DNA from: Amaranthus tricolor
Lineage: Eukaryota; Streptophyta; Magnoliopsida; Caryophyllales; Amaranthaceae
Direction: 5' to 3'
Assembly (NCBI RefSeq): GCF_026212465.1
Contig: NC_080051.1
Span: forward strand, 21,574,082-21,638,081
DNA length: 64,000 bases
Part shown: positions 23,658 through 34,850 of the stretch, piece by piece
Position numbering within the stretch: the stretch's first letter is position 1
Layout: every line of letters begins with the position of its first letter
Position numbers and translations under genes: made by a program
The notes under the pieces: generated by a model
The model's input: only the letters and a program-made list of their open reading frames with translations
What the model was told of the DNA's origin: nothing
Databases searched by the model: none

Positions 23658-25119
23658 CTATAAAATGAAGATTTGAAATGTACTAATGAAATAACATAAG
23701 GACTTCAATTAGAATTATTAATTAAATTCAATAATATCATTAGCAACATAAACATAAATTCAATAAAAACCTTAAACAACCAAAATAAAAGGAATAGAAA
23801 AGTACCTTCACTTCAAAACAATTTTGATGAGACTTCGCTAGAATTTTAATGGAATGGAATCAGTTATCATGTTTAAGTATTTATAGAACATTTGTTAAAC
23901 GGCTAGTTTGAATGCTTAACGGCTATATTGACCAAACACCAAATGGAAAAAGTTCAAAATAGGTCAAGCATCTGTTCGCAGTTAGTAACTGTGAACAAAA
24001 GAAATCTGGTCAAACAAGGTCAAGCCTTTGTTCGCAGTTACAAACTGTGAACTGAGGTTTGACCCTATTTGACCAGGGATTTCTTTTTTCGCAGTTACTA
24101 ATTGCGAACATTTCCTTGACTTTTTTTGACCAACTTGCTTTGTTCGCATTTTGTAACTACAAACTACTCCAGACAACAGCTCTGGGAGTTGAGACACTTA
24201 TTTTTTAAAATAAGTTGAAACATAGCTTAATTGCTTTATTTGAATAATTTCTCTATCTATTTCAAAAATTCTAAAAGATACTCATATTTTCTTGTTGTAT
24301 GTACTTTCTCGATACATCATATACCATTTGAACTTTTTTATGTTTTGGAAAATTCTACTTTGGTCATAAATATTTTCAATAATTTAAACCTAAAAGCTAT
24401 AAAAAGTTAATAGATACTCTTAACTATTTCAATCAAATGTTTCATTTTGTTTTGCATCAATTTTAAGAAAAAAAGGAAGGAATCATATAATACAATATGA
24501 AACGGGCGAATAAGGGAAATGTAATAATTCAATGACAATAGTCTGAATAGGTGGACACTTGGGCATCATAAGTTCAAAAGGGAAAAAAGTTGCCAAATAT
24601 TAAAACGTGATGTTTTAATGTAAATATGTTAAAAGAGAAAATGAGATATTTGATTAGAATAGAAGGAAGTATAATAAAATTAGGTGTGAAATGAATTTAA
24701 TAAATTTAAAAATGACTATTTTTTTATTCCCTTCAATTTACTACTAATTTCCCATTTATTTTATGCACTCTATCCAATGCACTTATTCAATTCTTAATAT
24801 CTCTAATTGTGCATTATTAAAAATTATGGAAAGTTGATATGAATAATCCTTGCATTGAGACAAATCAAACAAGATCTCACATGACTATGTTTTAACTTAT
24901 AGATTAATAATAAAATACAAATTAAGAGTAAGAGATGAATAGTATTCAAAAAGCAAATGGAACGTTAATGCTGAATTGGAGGGAGTATATTACAGGGTAG
25001 ACTGAGTAAGAGGAGGAAGACTAAGTGAGAATTGAATTCAGGATATATTCTCGAAATTAATACTTGTTCTCCAACGTAAACAAGATCCATAAAACTATTT
25101 TAATCATACATATACATTA

Positions 25120-25627
25120 CTCCCTCCGTTTTATAATTTTCAAATATAATTTGACTTTAATATTAGATTATATACTTAAATGAAAAAAGATCGTACAAAA
25201 TAATTTCTTTGAAACCGATATGGTTTATTGTCAACATCATTTCAAAACAGAACTCAGAAGTACTGCTACTCAAAGTAAATGGTCCGACCGACATTTCTTT
25301 AGTTTCATCAAACAAAGATCTACCTTTACATCATCTTCAATCTTCAACAAAAGACAAAATAATTTATGCTTCTCTTATTCACTATTATTATCTCATTTAA
25401 TTTTTACATATTTATCAATTCACATATTTTGATCGTAAATATATCAATTGTGTTTAGTTAAAGTTTATAAAATGTTAATTTTAATATAATTTACTTCAAA
25501 ACGAATCAATTTCACTTATTATGGTTTAACGAATAGATTAAAAAATAGAAGTATAAATTAAGAAAATCTAAATTAACTTTTGAACGATAATTATTATATA
25601 TAAATTGATATTTGATGGGAATTGGAG
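25120..25627. mobile_element. Possible Stowaway-like MITE
   Basis: Starts CTCCCTCCGTTTTATAA after TA and ends gggaattggag before TA, the Stowaway (Tc1/mariner) end form with TA duplication. About 508 bp is long for the class, so a nested insertion or two unrelated ends is possible. A separate right-end-like ggagggagta sits at about 24978-24987. Confidence 0.35.
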
Positions 25628-25984
25628 TAGTTTACCATCTTTTTAATTTGGACGGACAGCTAGTTCCTTGAGAGACCATTTCTCATTGAAATACCATCTT
25701 TATGAGAAACGTATGTCAAGCCCAGTCCATTAAAGATTAATGTCTACTTATTGTATTCTTAATGCTTATTTACCATATCTTAAATGTCTACTTACATCAT
25801 CCTTAATGCTTATTTACAACATTTTAAAAATATGTAATAGGCCAGCTCAATTAAAAATAATCTCTTACAAAAATTTGTGTTAAGACGAATCACTTACTTG
25901 TAATTGAGCCCAATAAGACTTGGGCTGATACTCAATTTGAGTTTGCAATAGACTTGTTTTGAAAAATTAAATAAAATGAGTTTT

Positions 25985-26415
25985 TTTGAAAAAATTTCAA
26001 AAATAAGATTCGAAAAGTTAAATTCTAAAAATAAGCTTAGTTCGTTGTTGTTAACAATGAAGAAAATGAAGAAATGGTAAATTACTTGTAATAGCGAACA
26101 AGAAAAAAAAAATTTACAACAACTTTGTTTACTGTTGGTAACAATAGAGAAAATGAAAACAATGTCATAATATTTAAAAGGACAAAAAAATAAATCACTA
26201 GTTTGTCGGCTGTTGATAACATCAAACTAACATTTGCTATTTTTTTTGTCCTTTCAAATGTGGGGTTTTGACTTTTTTGATCGATTTCTTTGTTCGCTGT
26301 TATTAACAACGAACAAATACTTAAATTCAACTTTGGCATGTAAACACTTTTTTTTGATTATTAAAATTTTCCAAATTGTGAATTGTTTTTGACAATAAAC
26401 TTATTTTTTTGAAAT
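25985..26415. mobile_element. Possible small MULE-like element with GTTCGC...GCGAAC subterminal repeats
   Basis: Several palindromic motifs of the form ttcgctgttattaacaacga occur (26041, about 26095, about 26130, about 26205 and 26285), like the subterminal repeats of the MULE at 21279. The outer sequences 'gaaaaaatttcaaaaataag' and the inverted right 'gaaaatttcaaaaaaataag' are similar. No target duplication was confirmed and there is no coding region. Confidence 0.45.
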
Positions 26416-27869
26416 TTTCAATTGTTTTCAAGATTTATTTTCAACTCAAATTAATTCAATTTCATGTTAAAAATATCAACTTAACGGGGTGTTTTTCTAT
26501 AAAATCCCTAACATGTTAAAAATCAAACCATAGGTTATTATAAGACAAAAAAAAATTGTAAATTAGTTAATAAACTAAAGCTTATAACTTGGTATTATTT
26601 CAGAAAAATATCCCTCTAAGTTGGTATTATTCATGGTTAATCAATAGTTGGTATTAATGTAGGAAAATTAACAAAAAATTGTATTATTAACGGTAATTTT
26701 CTCTTAAATTTATATTTAATTACATTTTTTGCTATATAATATGAGTTATCAAGACTTTTTTTATAAAATACCCCATAAACTATAGTTAAAATATCAACAA
26801 CACAAAATAAAATAATTATTATATTATTTATGACACTTAAATTATCTTTTAAAAGCCAAAAATGAACTAGACAACCATAATTTTAGTCTGGTATCCCAAT
26901 TGGTTCACTTAGAAACAAACATATGCATCGAAAAAGAGTTTACTTGATTTTCTCTCTTATTTTTGGAGTAATTAATAAGACTTTAATGTCCCACGTCTTC
27001 TCCGACTCACCATAAATTCCAATTCCCATATCAGTTGGTCGGCTTGCTTTTTAAAAGTATTTTATTTTTATTCTATTAATTTCACCGGTTATTCGATTTT
27101 TAATATCTTGAGTTATGTATAATTAAAAATTATAAAAAATTTATATTAATAATTTTTACATCAAAACAAATTAAATAAGATCTCACATGACTATATTTTA
27201 ACTTATAAATTAATAATAAAATACAATTTAAGAGTGATAGATGATAGTGTCCCAAAAGTAAATGGGATACCTAAAATGAATATGAGAGAGTATATTAATT
27301 ATATTTTGACAAAAATTAAGAGAGAAAAAAGTCTTTAAAAAAAAAAGTCTTTAAATTTTTAATTTTTTAACGTATTAGATAAAAAAAATTTAATCTTCCA
27401 CAAAAACTAATTATGTCAAAGCATGTATGGACTAATAAGATATTAATAAATTAGAAAAATATCAAATTCAACTTTCAAAATTCGATTTGCATTGTAAGAA
27501 GACAAACAACACAATTAGTGTGTTTCACTCTTCAACATTATCTAGAAAACTTATAAACTTTGTTAAAAGAACAACAAATTACCATAACAAGGAGATTCGT
27601 CATGTTCCAGGGTTATTTTGTAATTTGAAATTTTTTTTCTTTACTTCCCCAAAAAAATTACCACAAAACCAAATATTAAATTCTGTAAAGAATTTCAATC
27701 AAAAACCAGAAATCCAAAATTTATTAAATATAATGTTTATTTTGTTGTTTATCAAATTTTGAGAGACTCGACTTTATCTCAATTAGGAACGAGTATTGGT
27801 TTCTTAGGTTAGGTCTTTGTTAAATTAAGCTGGACTTATTGTGAATGCCAGCATATTAACGGGGGAACA

Positions 27870-28005
27870 CAAGTGCACACACTTCATAAGCCAAGGAGAT
27901 ATATACCATCCCAAAACCATATGGCCATGGGAAGAAGGTCTCTAATAACTTATAAAGCGTGCACACCATTTTCAATTTATCGATGTGGGATAACTCATCC
28001 CAATA
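27870..28005 (-). repeat. TRIM/LTR-like remnant, family D copy 2
   Basis: On the minus strand it reads gggatgagttatcccacatc, then a TATA-like 'ctttataagttatta', then 'gaagtgtgtgcac'. This is the same order as at 10955-11100. It looks like a single LTR end; no partner or target duplication was seen. Confidence 0.4.
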
Positions 28006-31000
28006 GTCTTAAGACACCTTGTTATTTAGGGTAATTTATCCTATAACAAAAAAAAATAATGTAGCCAAAATATTTCAAATTAATATTTAAGGTAATTTAG
28101 AACATTGTGCGTTGAACATTTTATATATTATCTCTGTTCTGAAATACTTATTTGTGACATAATATGTAAAAAAGTTTCATTATTGAAACAGAAAAAGTAT
28201 AACCAAACCGTTTAAGATTCTACCCACTGCTAGTCTATGCTACATTGCTACATAAGAAGAAGTAAACCACACGATCAATTAGAACACTCGTATTTATGGC
28301 TACCACGTTTTCAAACTCTTTTATTTTTTATATTTAGATATATGCTTTAATCAATTAGAGAGTTGTAGTTGGTACGGATTTAATTCAACCCCACATCATT
28401 AAAAATACTTATATGGCCACCTATTATATAGAGAATTAGATTTTATCTCAGTTTGAAAATAAATACCATTTTGCATAAAATATTTTAAATTCAATTTTTA
28501 ATTAATCTTCCTTCTCCATCGACCTACCTACACCTTACAAGTAATATGACTTTGCAAGTTAAGTTAACAAATTAAAATCATTTTATTAAAAATTTGAATC
28601 ACTAGTCATCAAATGCGCAAACATCGGGCAAAGTACAATCTTTTTCGTTGCAGGAATTTCTCTTTTTGAGGACCTTTTTTCTAGCCGAAAGACTCTTTAA
28701 TGCATTATTTTTTATGGATATGAATTGCCGTCTTCCTTTCTTTCATAGACTCTGATAATAGTCTATTAAGCGGGATCGACCGGGTAGATGATAATGATTT
28801 TGATGAAAAACTTAATAATTCTAAAAAATATATACAAATTTTAAAAATAAAATAAAAAATCAACGATATATGTAGTTTTTCATACTCTATAAATAGACAA
28901 TAAATATTTCTATATTGCGTCCACATCTATATATATGTTTATACTATTTAATTCTAATTTTCTCAAAATTAAAGTTTTTCTTAATCTGCTATATATTTTT
29001 TATGACTTTATCTAATTAATTCTAATCAATTAATTATTAGGTTTCTGTAAAAAAAGCATATTAACATATCAATCCAAAAAAAATTATTTTTTTAAAAAAA
29101 TGTGAGTTGTGTTTTTTTTGTTCGTCTCATGACAGTCTCATACAAGGTGAGAGGAAAATAACCTTAGGCTTGAAATGAATAAAAAAATTTAAATAAAATG
29201 TACATAATTGATCAATATATCATTCAAAGTATTTAAGTATAATTTTAGGTTGTTCTAGTCATTATATAATATTGAAACAAACTTTTTTTATCGAATTAAA
29301 CTTATTTTATTACATTTAATATATTTTGACCATATTAAATTATTTTTACTAAACTAGAAATATTTTATATTTATCACTTTTTATGTATTAATTAATTACT
29401 TCCATTGTTTTAGAAGCACCCAATTCATTATTCTTTGGTATGTTACATATTACGACTATTATTCGAGAAAAAAAATAGTCATACATAATCACGTTTTATT
29501 CTTTTTGTGGCATATTTTTCATAAAATTAAATATTAATAATTTTTAGCTGTATATGAATCTAAATATAAACGATCCAACAAATTAATGTATTAGACTGCG
29601 TAAAAAGATATTTTAAAGCGTAGTATTAAATTAAATAAATTTTAATTTTGGAAGATGAAAGTGGTGTGAAGGAAGAGGATACAAAAATGGAAGATGAAAC
29701 ATCACTATCATGTGTAGAAACAAGTAATATTAAGCCAAAAAGAAAATACTCCTCCTAAGTCCTATCAATATAACCTAATTTGTTGAGTTGTTGATCTAAA
29801 AAAGATAACATTAATTCAGTGCTTCATATAAAAAGGACAACTCAGACAATGAATGGAAGGCCTTAACGTGGGAAATGGACCCCACTCATCATTTAAATCA
29901 TAAAATCATTTACTTGGAATCTTGTAGCCTGTAGGAATTCAGTATCACAACTTCTGCTTCAGTCTGCCATACGAGGATTTAATTTCCTAAATTTTTTTTT
30001 TATTTTTTTATTTACTTATCTTCTAGTACAAAATAAAATGGAGACTTCATAAATGAAAATCAAACTCATATTTCATTTGGGAAATATAGTATTTAGATTA
30101 TTTGTCCTTGTGGTGAGACTCCAACTCTCCATGTACCAAATTTTTTTTAAAAATTATTTATACTATGGGTAATATACTTATCTTTTAGAAAATTAATTGT
30201 CCCTTTGAGTTATTGGCTAATTCGATCAGTCAATAATATTAACTAATTTAATGTTGATTATTGATTGTTTATGAGTTAAAAACTAAAAATCAATTAAAAA
30301 ACAACTTAAAGTAGGGAAAACTTTATTTTCTCACCGGGTAAACTACCTACCTAAAATAGTAATGATATTATAAAGATACATGTATTTATTATTAATTACA
30401 GTTACCTATCATATTTTTTTATTTATCAAATTAATCATCAATTATCATCTCACATGGAAAGCTACTCAATAGGTAGAAGTAGCTAAACTCATTAAAGTTC
30501 TTACATATTATCTCAAAAACGCTCGTATTGTTATTTGTAATTTGTGATTTAGCAATCTCATTATGGAATAAAGAGAGTATTTGGGTTTGTCCTGGAACAA
30601 CTTTTCAACAAACATAAAAATTAATTATTAAATATTTTTTAAATATATAAGTAATATAACCAATAAAAATCAAAAACAAAAAAATATCTATGAAATAGAG
30701 GATACATCTTATCACTTACTTTTTTCGTTTCAAATTAGTTGTAACATAATAATATTCGTCTTTATACAAAGAAAATTAATATTAAATTTTTATAACTTTT
30801 TATTATATATAATTAAAAATATTAAAGATTAAATTAGTACATTTAAATATTTTAACCGGAAAAAAGCAAATAAAATATGCAAGTAAATTAGAAAGGAAAA
30901 AGTATGAATTAGTTAGGATACATTGATGAAGCACTCTTTTGACTCTTCACTTGTAGTCTATAATTGAATCACTACTATATAAATGAAATAGTGGTACTTC

Positions 31001-32271
31001 ACAACATTATTGCTACTGCAGAATTGTAGGGTTGTCAGACAATCCAAATGAATAAGAAATACAAGTACTAACTACTTCCTAAACTAGCTACTCTATCTAG
31101 CAACCGCATTAAGTCTTCTAATCATTGACTAATGTACTTCTTCAACCATTTTATTGTTTTTTTTATTGCAGAGAATAAAACAACATATTAGTGTGTATGA
31201 AAAATTTATGGATAAAATAATCGTGACCAAATTAGTAAATATTTCTAAATTATCTTAACCCTATCGTATGAGATATTTACAGAATAATATCGCAATAGTT
31301 TGTAAACTTAAAATATAAGTTTATATCTTTAAATAGTAATACAGCAATATTGAATGAATAAACTATAAAAAATGACAATGCAACAAATAAAAAAAAAATT
31401 GATTATATATTAGTAGTATTTAGTTGCATTGTGAAATCAAAATCTTGATTTTAATAAATAATTGTTATTAATGTTTATCATAATATTTTTCAGTCTCTTA
31501 GAATTTTGCACACAAATATCAATAATTCTTGATTAAATAAGGCAAATTACTAAAAAGAAATTGCATTTAGTATTTACCCTTTACTACCAGACACCTGGTA
31601 CTTTCAAAAATCAATCATACAATTTAATAGCGAAAAATTTGTCATTAACAATTTAACATTTCACTCCTCCACTATAAATAATTTCATCTTTATATTTTTT
31701 TAAAAAATTCAATATTTTTCATTAGTTTGCTGTCAGCTTACCCTTTTATTTTTTAATAATTCGATCTATGTATTTAGTTATCTATTAGTATACTCTATTA
31801 TGCTGACAATAAATTAATGACAAACATTAAATTATAAAAAAGATAATCCAAAAATAAATTGTTTATAACGAATGGGTGAAAATATTGCATTATTAATGTC
31901 ATATATTTCTTTAATAATATTGTAAAATTTTGAATGTCGCAATTCTAGAGTAACTACTGCCACATCAAATGTATTTACTAGTTATTTGATGCTGATATGG
32001 CAATTATTTTGACAACTTATTATAGCCTTGATTACATGGCATTATTTACGTTAATTTTTGAATTTAATGTAATACTGAATATTATATTTACCTAATTAAA
32101 AAAACCGACAAATTAAACTACAAATGACAAATTAGTAAATAAGTTATCATATTTCCTAATAATTTACAAAAATTCTTGAATGTATCAAATATGATTATTT
32201 CTTTATTTTGTCTCCACAAAACCTCAATATAAAAGTTCCCTTTTTTTTTTTAATATAATGTCTTATATATA

Positions 32272-32530
32272 CTCCATTTTTTTTGAATGCTGTTTCCATT
32301 AATTTTTTTCGCAGATCTCAAAATAAATTTTAAAATCAAATAATTTTAATTATGAGTTTTAAAAATTCTAAATTTTAAAAATTCTAAGAGCTGACAATTA
32401 GAAATTATAAATTGAGACGAACTTAACAAGAACCATATGAATATATTTTTTCTTATAAATTGAATTGTAGTTGAATTTTGACACTAAAATTCATTAAGTG
32501 TACTTGAAAAAATATATGAAATTAAGGGAG
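32272..32530 (+). mobile_element. Stowaway/mariner-like MITE, family E copy 1 (259 bp)
   Basis: Bounded by TA on both sides (32270-32271 and 32531-32532), with ends CTCCATTTTTTTTGAA and, inverted, CTCCCTTAATTTCATA. Internal blocks gcagatctcaa, gaatatattttttc and acactaaaattc occur in the same order in the copy at 62243-62466 (inverted). It is non-coding. Confidence 0.6.
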
Positions 32531-32555
32531 TAACATATAAAAGTGTTATGAATAT

Positions 32556-32757
32556 TGTTGAATATTATATATATATTGGTGTATTGCCCATATATGTGGG
32601 GTGACATCATTTCAAAATAAAAGGGATTCTAAACGTCTTTCTCTCTTTTCTCTGGAAGCTTCATCTTCCTCTTTGTTTTTTCCCTTTCCCTTGCTCCAAG
32701 GTCTTTTCTTCTGGTTCATGCATCGCCACCATTGATGATCTTCCTTGCATAATAACA
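32556..32757 (+). repeat. 5' LTR of the copia element
   Basis: Begins TGTTGAATATTATATATATA and ends CATAATAACA. A TATA-rich block lies near the start, followed by the CT-rich leader ctctcttttctctgg. It looks identical to the 3' LTR. Confidence 0.95.
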
Positions 32758-32833
32758 TGGTATCAGAGGCCACGAATCTCTAAGATAGACAACTATTTTT
32801 TTTTTCTTTTCTTCTCTTTTTCTCTCGCATATC

Positions 32834-34828
32834 ATGGAATCTGGAAATTCCCCAAATTTCATACCCGATTACAATCACGAATTATTTCTAGGTCATGGTG
32901 ATAATACCAATCATTCTCTTTCTACCAAACCCTTGAATGGCTTGAATTTTGAACAATGGGAACGATCCGTCCAGATTTCTTTAGTGGCGAAGAATAAAAT
33001 GGGATTTGCTGATGGTTCTTGCAGAAAACCAACAGATCCTGTTATGGCAAAGCAATGGGAACGATGCGACAAAATGGTAATTTCTTGGCTTCTACATTCT
33101 TGTGAAGAGAACATTAGTTCAAGTGTTCTTTACTGTAATTCCGCTGCTGATATATGGAATGAGTTAAAGAATAGATTCTCTCAGTCAAATGGACCTAAAA
33201 TTTTACAAATTGATAAAGAATTAAACTCTCTTGAACAAGGAAATTTGTCTATTGCTGAATACTTCACCAAATTAAAGAGTCTATGGGACGCATATGACAG
33301 CCTTGTGAAAATCCCCAAATGTTCTTGTGGTTTTTGTACTTGTGACGTTAATGGATCGATTATTGAGTTGATTAAAAATCAAAGATTGTATAAGTTTTTG
33401 ATGGGTTTGAATGGAGCATATACCAATGTTAGAGGCAATATCCTCATGATCAAACCATTACCTGATGTTAACACCGCCTACAGTATCCTGATTCAAGACG
33501 AAACCCAAAGGGAATTTTCTGATAATGTGTCTTCTGTAAACGAAAATTCTGCCTTTACTGCAAATAGATATCAATCCAATCCCAATGGAAATAGGGTTTC
33601 CTTTCAACATCTGAGCAATTACCAGAGTAGAGGGAGATCTGGGTTTACTCCTTATCCTTCTACATCCAACAATGGTTCTGCTTCTAACAAGATACACCGA
33701 AACAATTATTATTGTGACCATTGCAAAATGCAAGGTCACTCTATACAAAGATGCTTCAAACTTCATCCTGAATTGAGGAATAAGCCCAGAAGACTTGCTG
33801 TGTTCTCTGAAAGCCAGATTCCATCCCCAGATGTTGACAACAGTTCTATGATCAAACCAGACAGTTCTCTCACACCGGAATTATATCAAAAATTTGTCAA
33901 CATGATGGCACAACAATTTGCCCCAAATAAAGACTCTGATACTACCTCTCCATCCAAATCCACTCTTCTTGCAGGTAACAGTTCTTGCTTTTTATCTTCT
34001 GCACAAAATTCTTCTTGGATTCTTGACAGTGGTGCTACTGACCACATTTCTCCTTCTTTAGATTCTTTCCTTTACTACGAACCTCTTTCTAAGCCATATT
34101 TCATCACCCAACCTAATGGTCAACAAGCCAAAGTTATGCACATAGGCCCTGTCAAAATATCAAAAGATTTAATTCTTGAAAATGTTCTTCATGTTCCTGG
34201 TTTTCAATTCAATCTCATTTCTATTCACAAATTAATCACTCAACTTCATAAATTTGTTTTGTTCACACCAACAAATTGTTTACTCATTCCCATTACCTCT
34301 CTTTCTCAGGACCATTTGATGAAGCATGCTCAGGTCCTTGGTAATGCTCACACCAGTCTGTACCAAGTTAACACCTCTCTCACAAACACTCAATTCTCTT
34401 CTCCTACTTCTGCTTCATCCAAAGAAAGCCTGACATCTACAAGTTTGCATTCAAGCAACACTCTCTATCAGCTATGGCACTGCAGACTTGGCCATTTTCC
34501 TTTTATGCAAATGAAACATCTTCAACTTCCTTTTTGTAATTCTTTTCAATTAACTGATTGCATTTGTCATATATGTCCTCAAGCTAGACAAAACTATAAT
34601 TCTTTTCCTCTTAGCAACAGCAGAGCTAATAAAATTCTTGAATTACTTCATGTAGACTTATGGGGTCCTTATGCTACTCCCACATATAATGGGCACAAAT
34701 ATTTTCTTACTATTGTTGATGATTTTTCTAGAGCTACTTGGACTTACCTGTTGAGCACTAAATCTAATGCTTTTCCTATTTTAACAAATCTCATAAACTT
34801 ACTGCAAAAACAATCACACTTCTGTTAA
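32834..34828 (+). CDS. Copia gag-protease-integrase (N-terminal part of polyprotein)
   Basis: 664 residues. Residues about 30-190 form the copia gag domain (PLNGLNFEQWERSV, then WNELKNRFSQSNGP and KLKSLWDAYD). A CCHC knuckle, CDHCKMQGHSIQRC, lies near residue 295. The aspartic protease site is WILDSGATDHIS (about residue 396). The pre-integrase HHCC region follows (LWHCRLGH, then CICHIC), then the integrase core start ELLHVDLWGP, holding the first catalytic Asp, and FLTIVDDFSRATW. The frame ends at a TAA at 34826 because of a single-base shift in or near the A-run at about 34806-34810. The remaining integrase residues continue in the next frame. A normal copia has one continuous ORF. Confidence 0.93.
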   Translation: MESGNSPNFIPDYNHELFLGHGDNTNHSLSTKPLNGLNFEQWERSVQISLVAKNKMGFADGSCRKPTDPVMAKQWERCDKMVISWLLHSCEENISSSVLYCNSAADIWNELKNRFSQSNGPKILQIDKELNSLEQGNLSIAEYFTKLKSLWDAYDSLVKIPKCSCGFCTCDVNGSIIELIKNQRLYKFLMGLNGAYTNVRGNILMIKPLPDVNTAYSILIQDETQREFSDNVSSVNENSAFTANRYQSNPNGNRVSFQHLSNYQSRGRSGFTPYPSTSNNGSASNKIHRNNYYCDHCKMQGHSIQRCFKLHPELRNKPRRLAVFSESQIPSPDVDNSSMIKPDSSLTPELYQKFVNMMAQQFAPNKDSDTTSPSKSTLLAGNSSCFLSSAQNSSWILDSGATDHISPSLDSFLYYEPLSKPYFITQPNGQQAKVMHIGPVKISKDLILENVLHVPGFQFNLISIHKLITQLHKFVLFTPTNCLLIPITSLSQDHLMKHAQVLGNAHTSLYQVNTSLTNTQFSSPTSASSKESLTSTSLHSSNTLYQLWHCRLGHFPFMQMKHLQLPFCNSFQLTDCICHICPQARQNYNSFPLSNSRANKILELLHVDLWGPYATPTYNGHKYFLTIVDDFSRATWTYLLSTKSNAFPILTNLINLLQKQSHFC

Positions 34829-34850
34829 AATTATTCGATCTGATAATGGC

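Larger units (their letters stand above)
21279..24271 (+). mobile_element. Mutator-like element (MULE), 3.0 kb, with 9-bp target duplication
   Basis: Flanked by a perfect 9-bp duplication, TAAAAGATA (21270-21278 and 24272-24280). The terminal inverted repeats start GAATTTTTGAAATAGAT, run about 80-95 bp (21279-21374 and 24195-24271) and share 'taagctatgtttcaactta' and 'aataag.gt'. Inside both ends lie palindromic subterminal repeats of the type ttcgcagttagtaactgcga: two on the left (about 21404 and 21459) and four on the right (about 23973, 24029, 24091 and 24141). The element carries a broken MURA-type transposase on the plus strand and a GRF zinc-finger ORF on the minus strand. Confidence 0.92.
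24281..32550. other. AT-rich gene desert, 8.3 kb
   Basis: No gene supported on either strand; open frames are short and low-complexity. It contains Stowaway-like ends (ctccctccgt) near 25120, a second MULE-like subterminal repeat cluster (about 25985-26415), a TRIM-like remnant (about 27870-28005) and a mariner-type MITE (32272-32530). Many stretches are simple A/T-rich drift in which I see nothing. No ribosomal, tRNA or satellite array is present. Confidence 0.55.
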
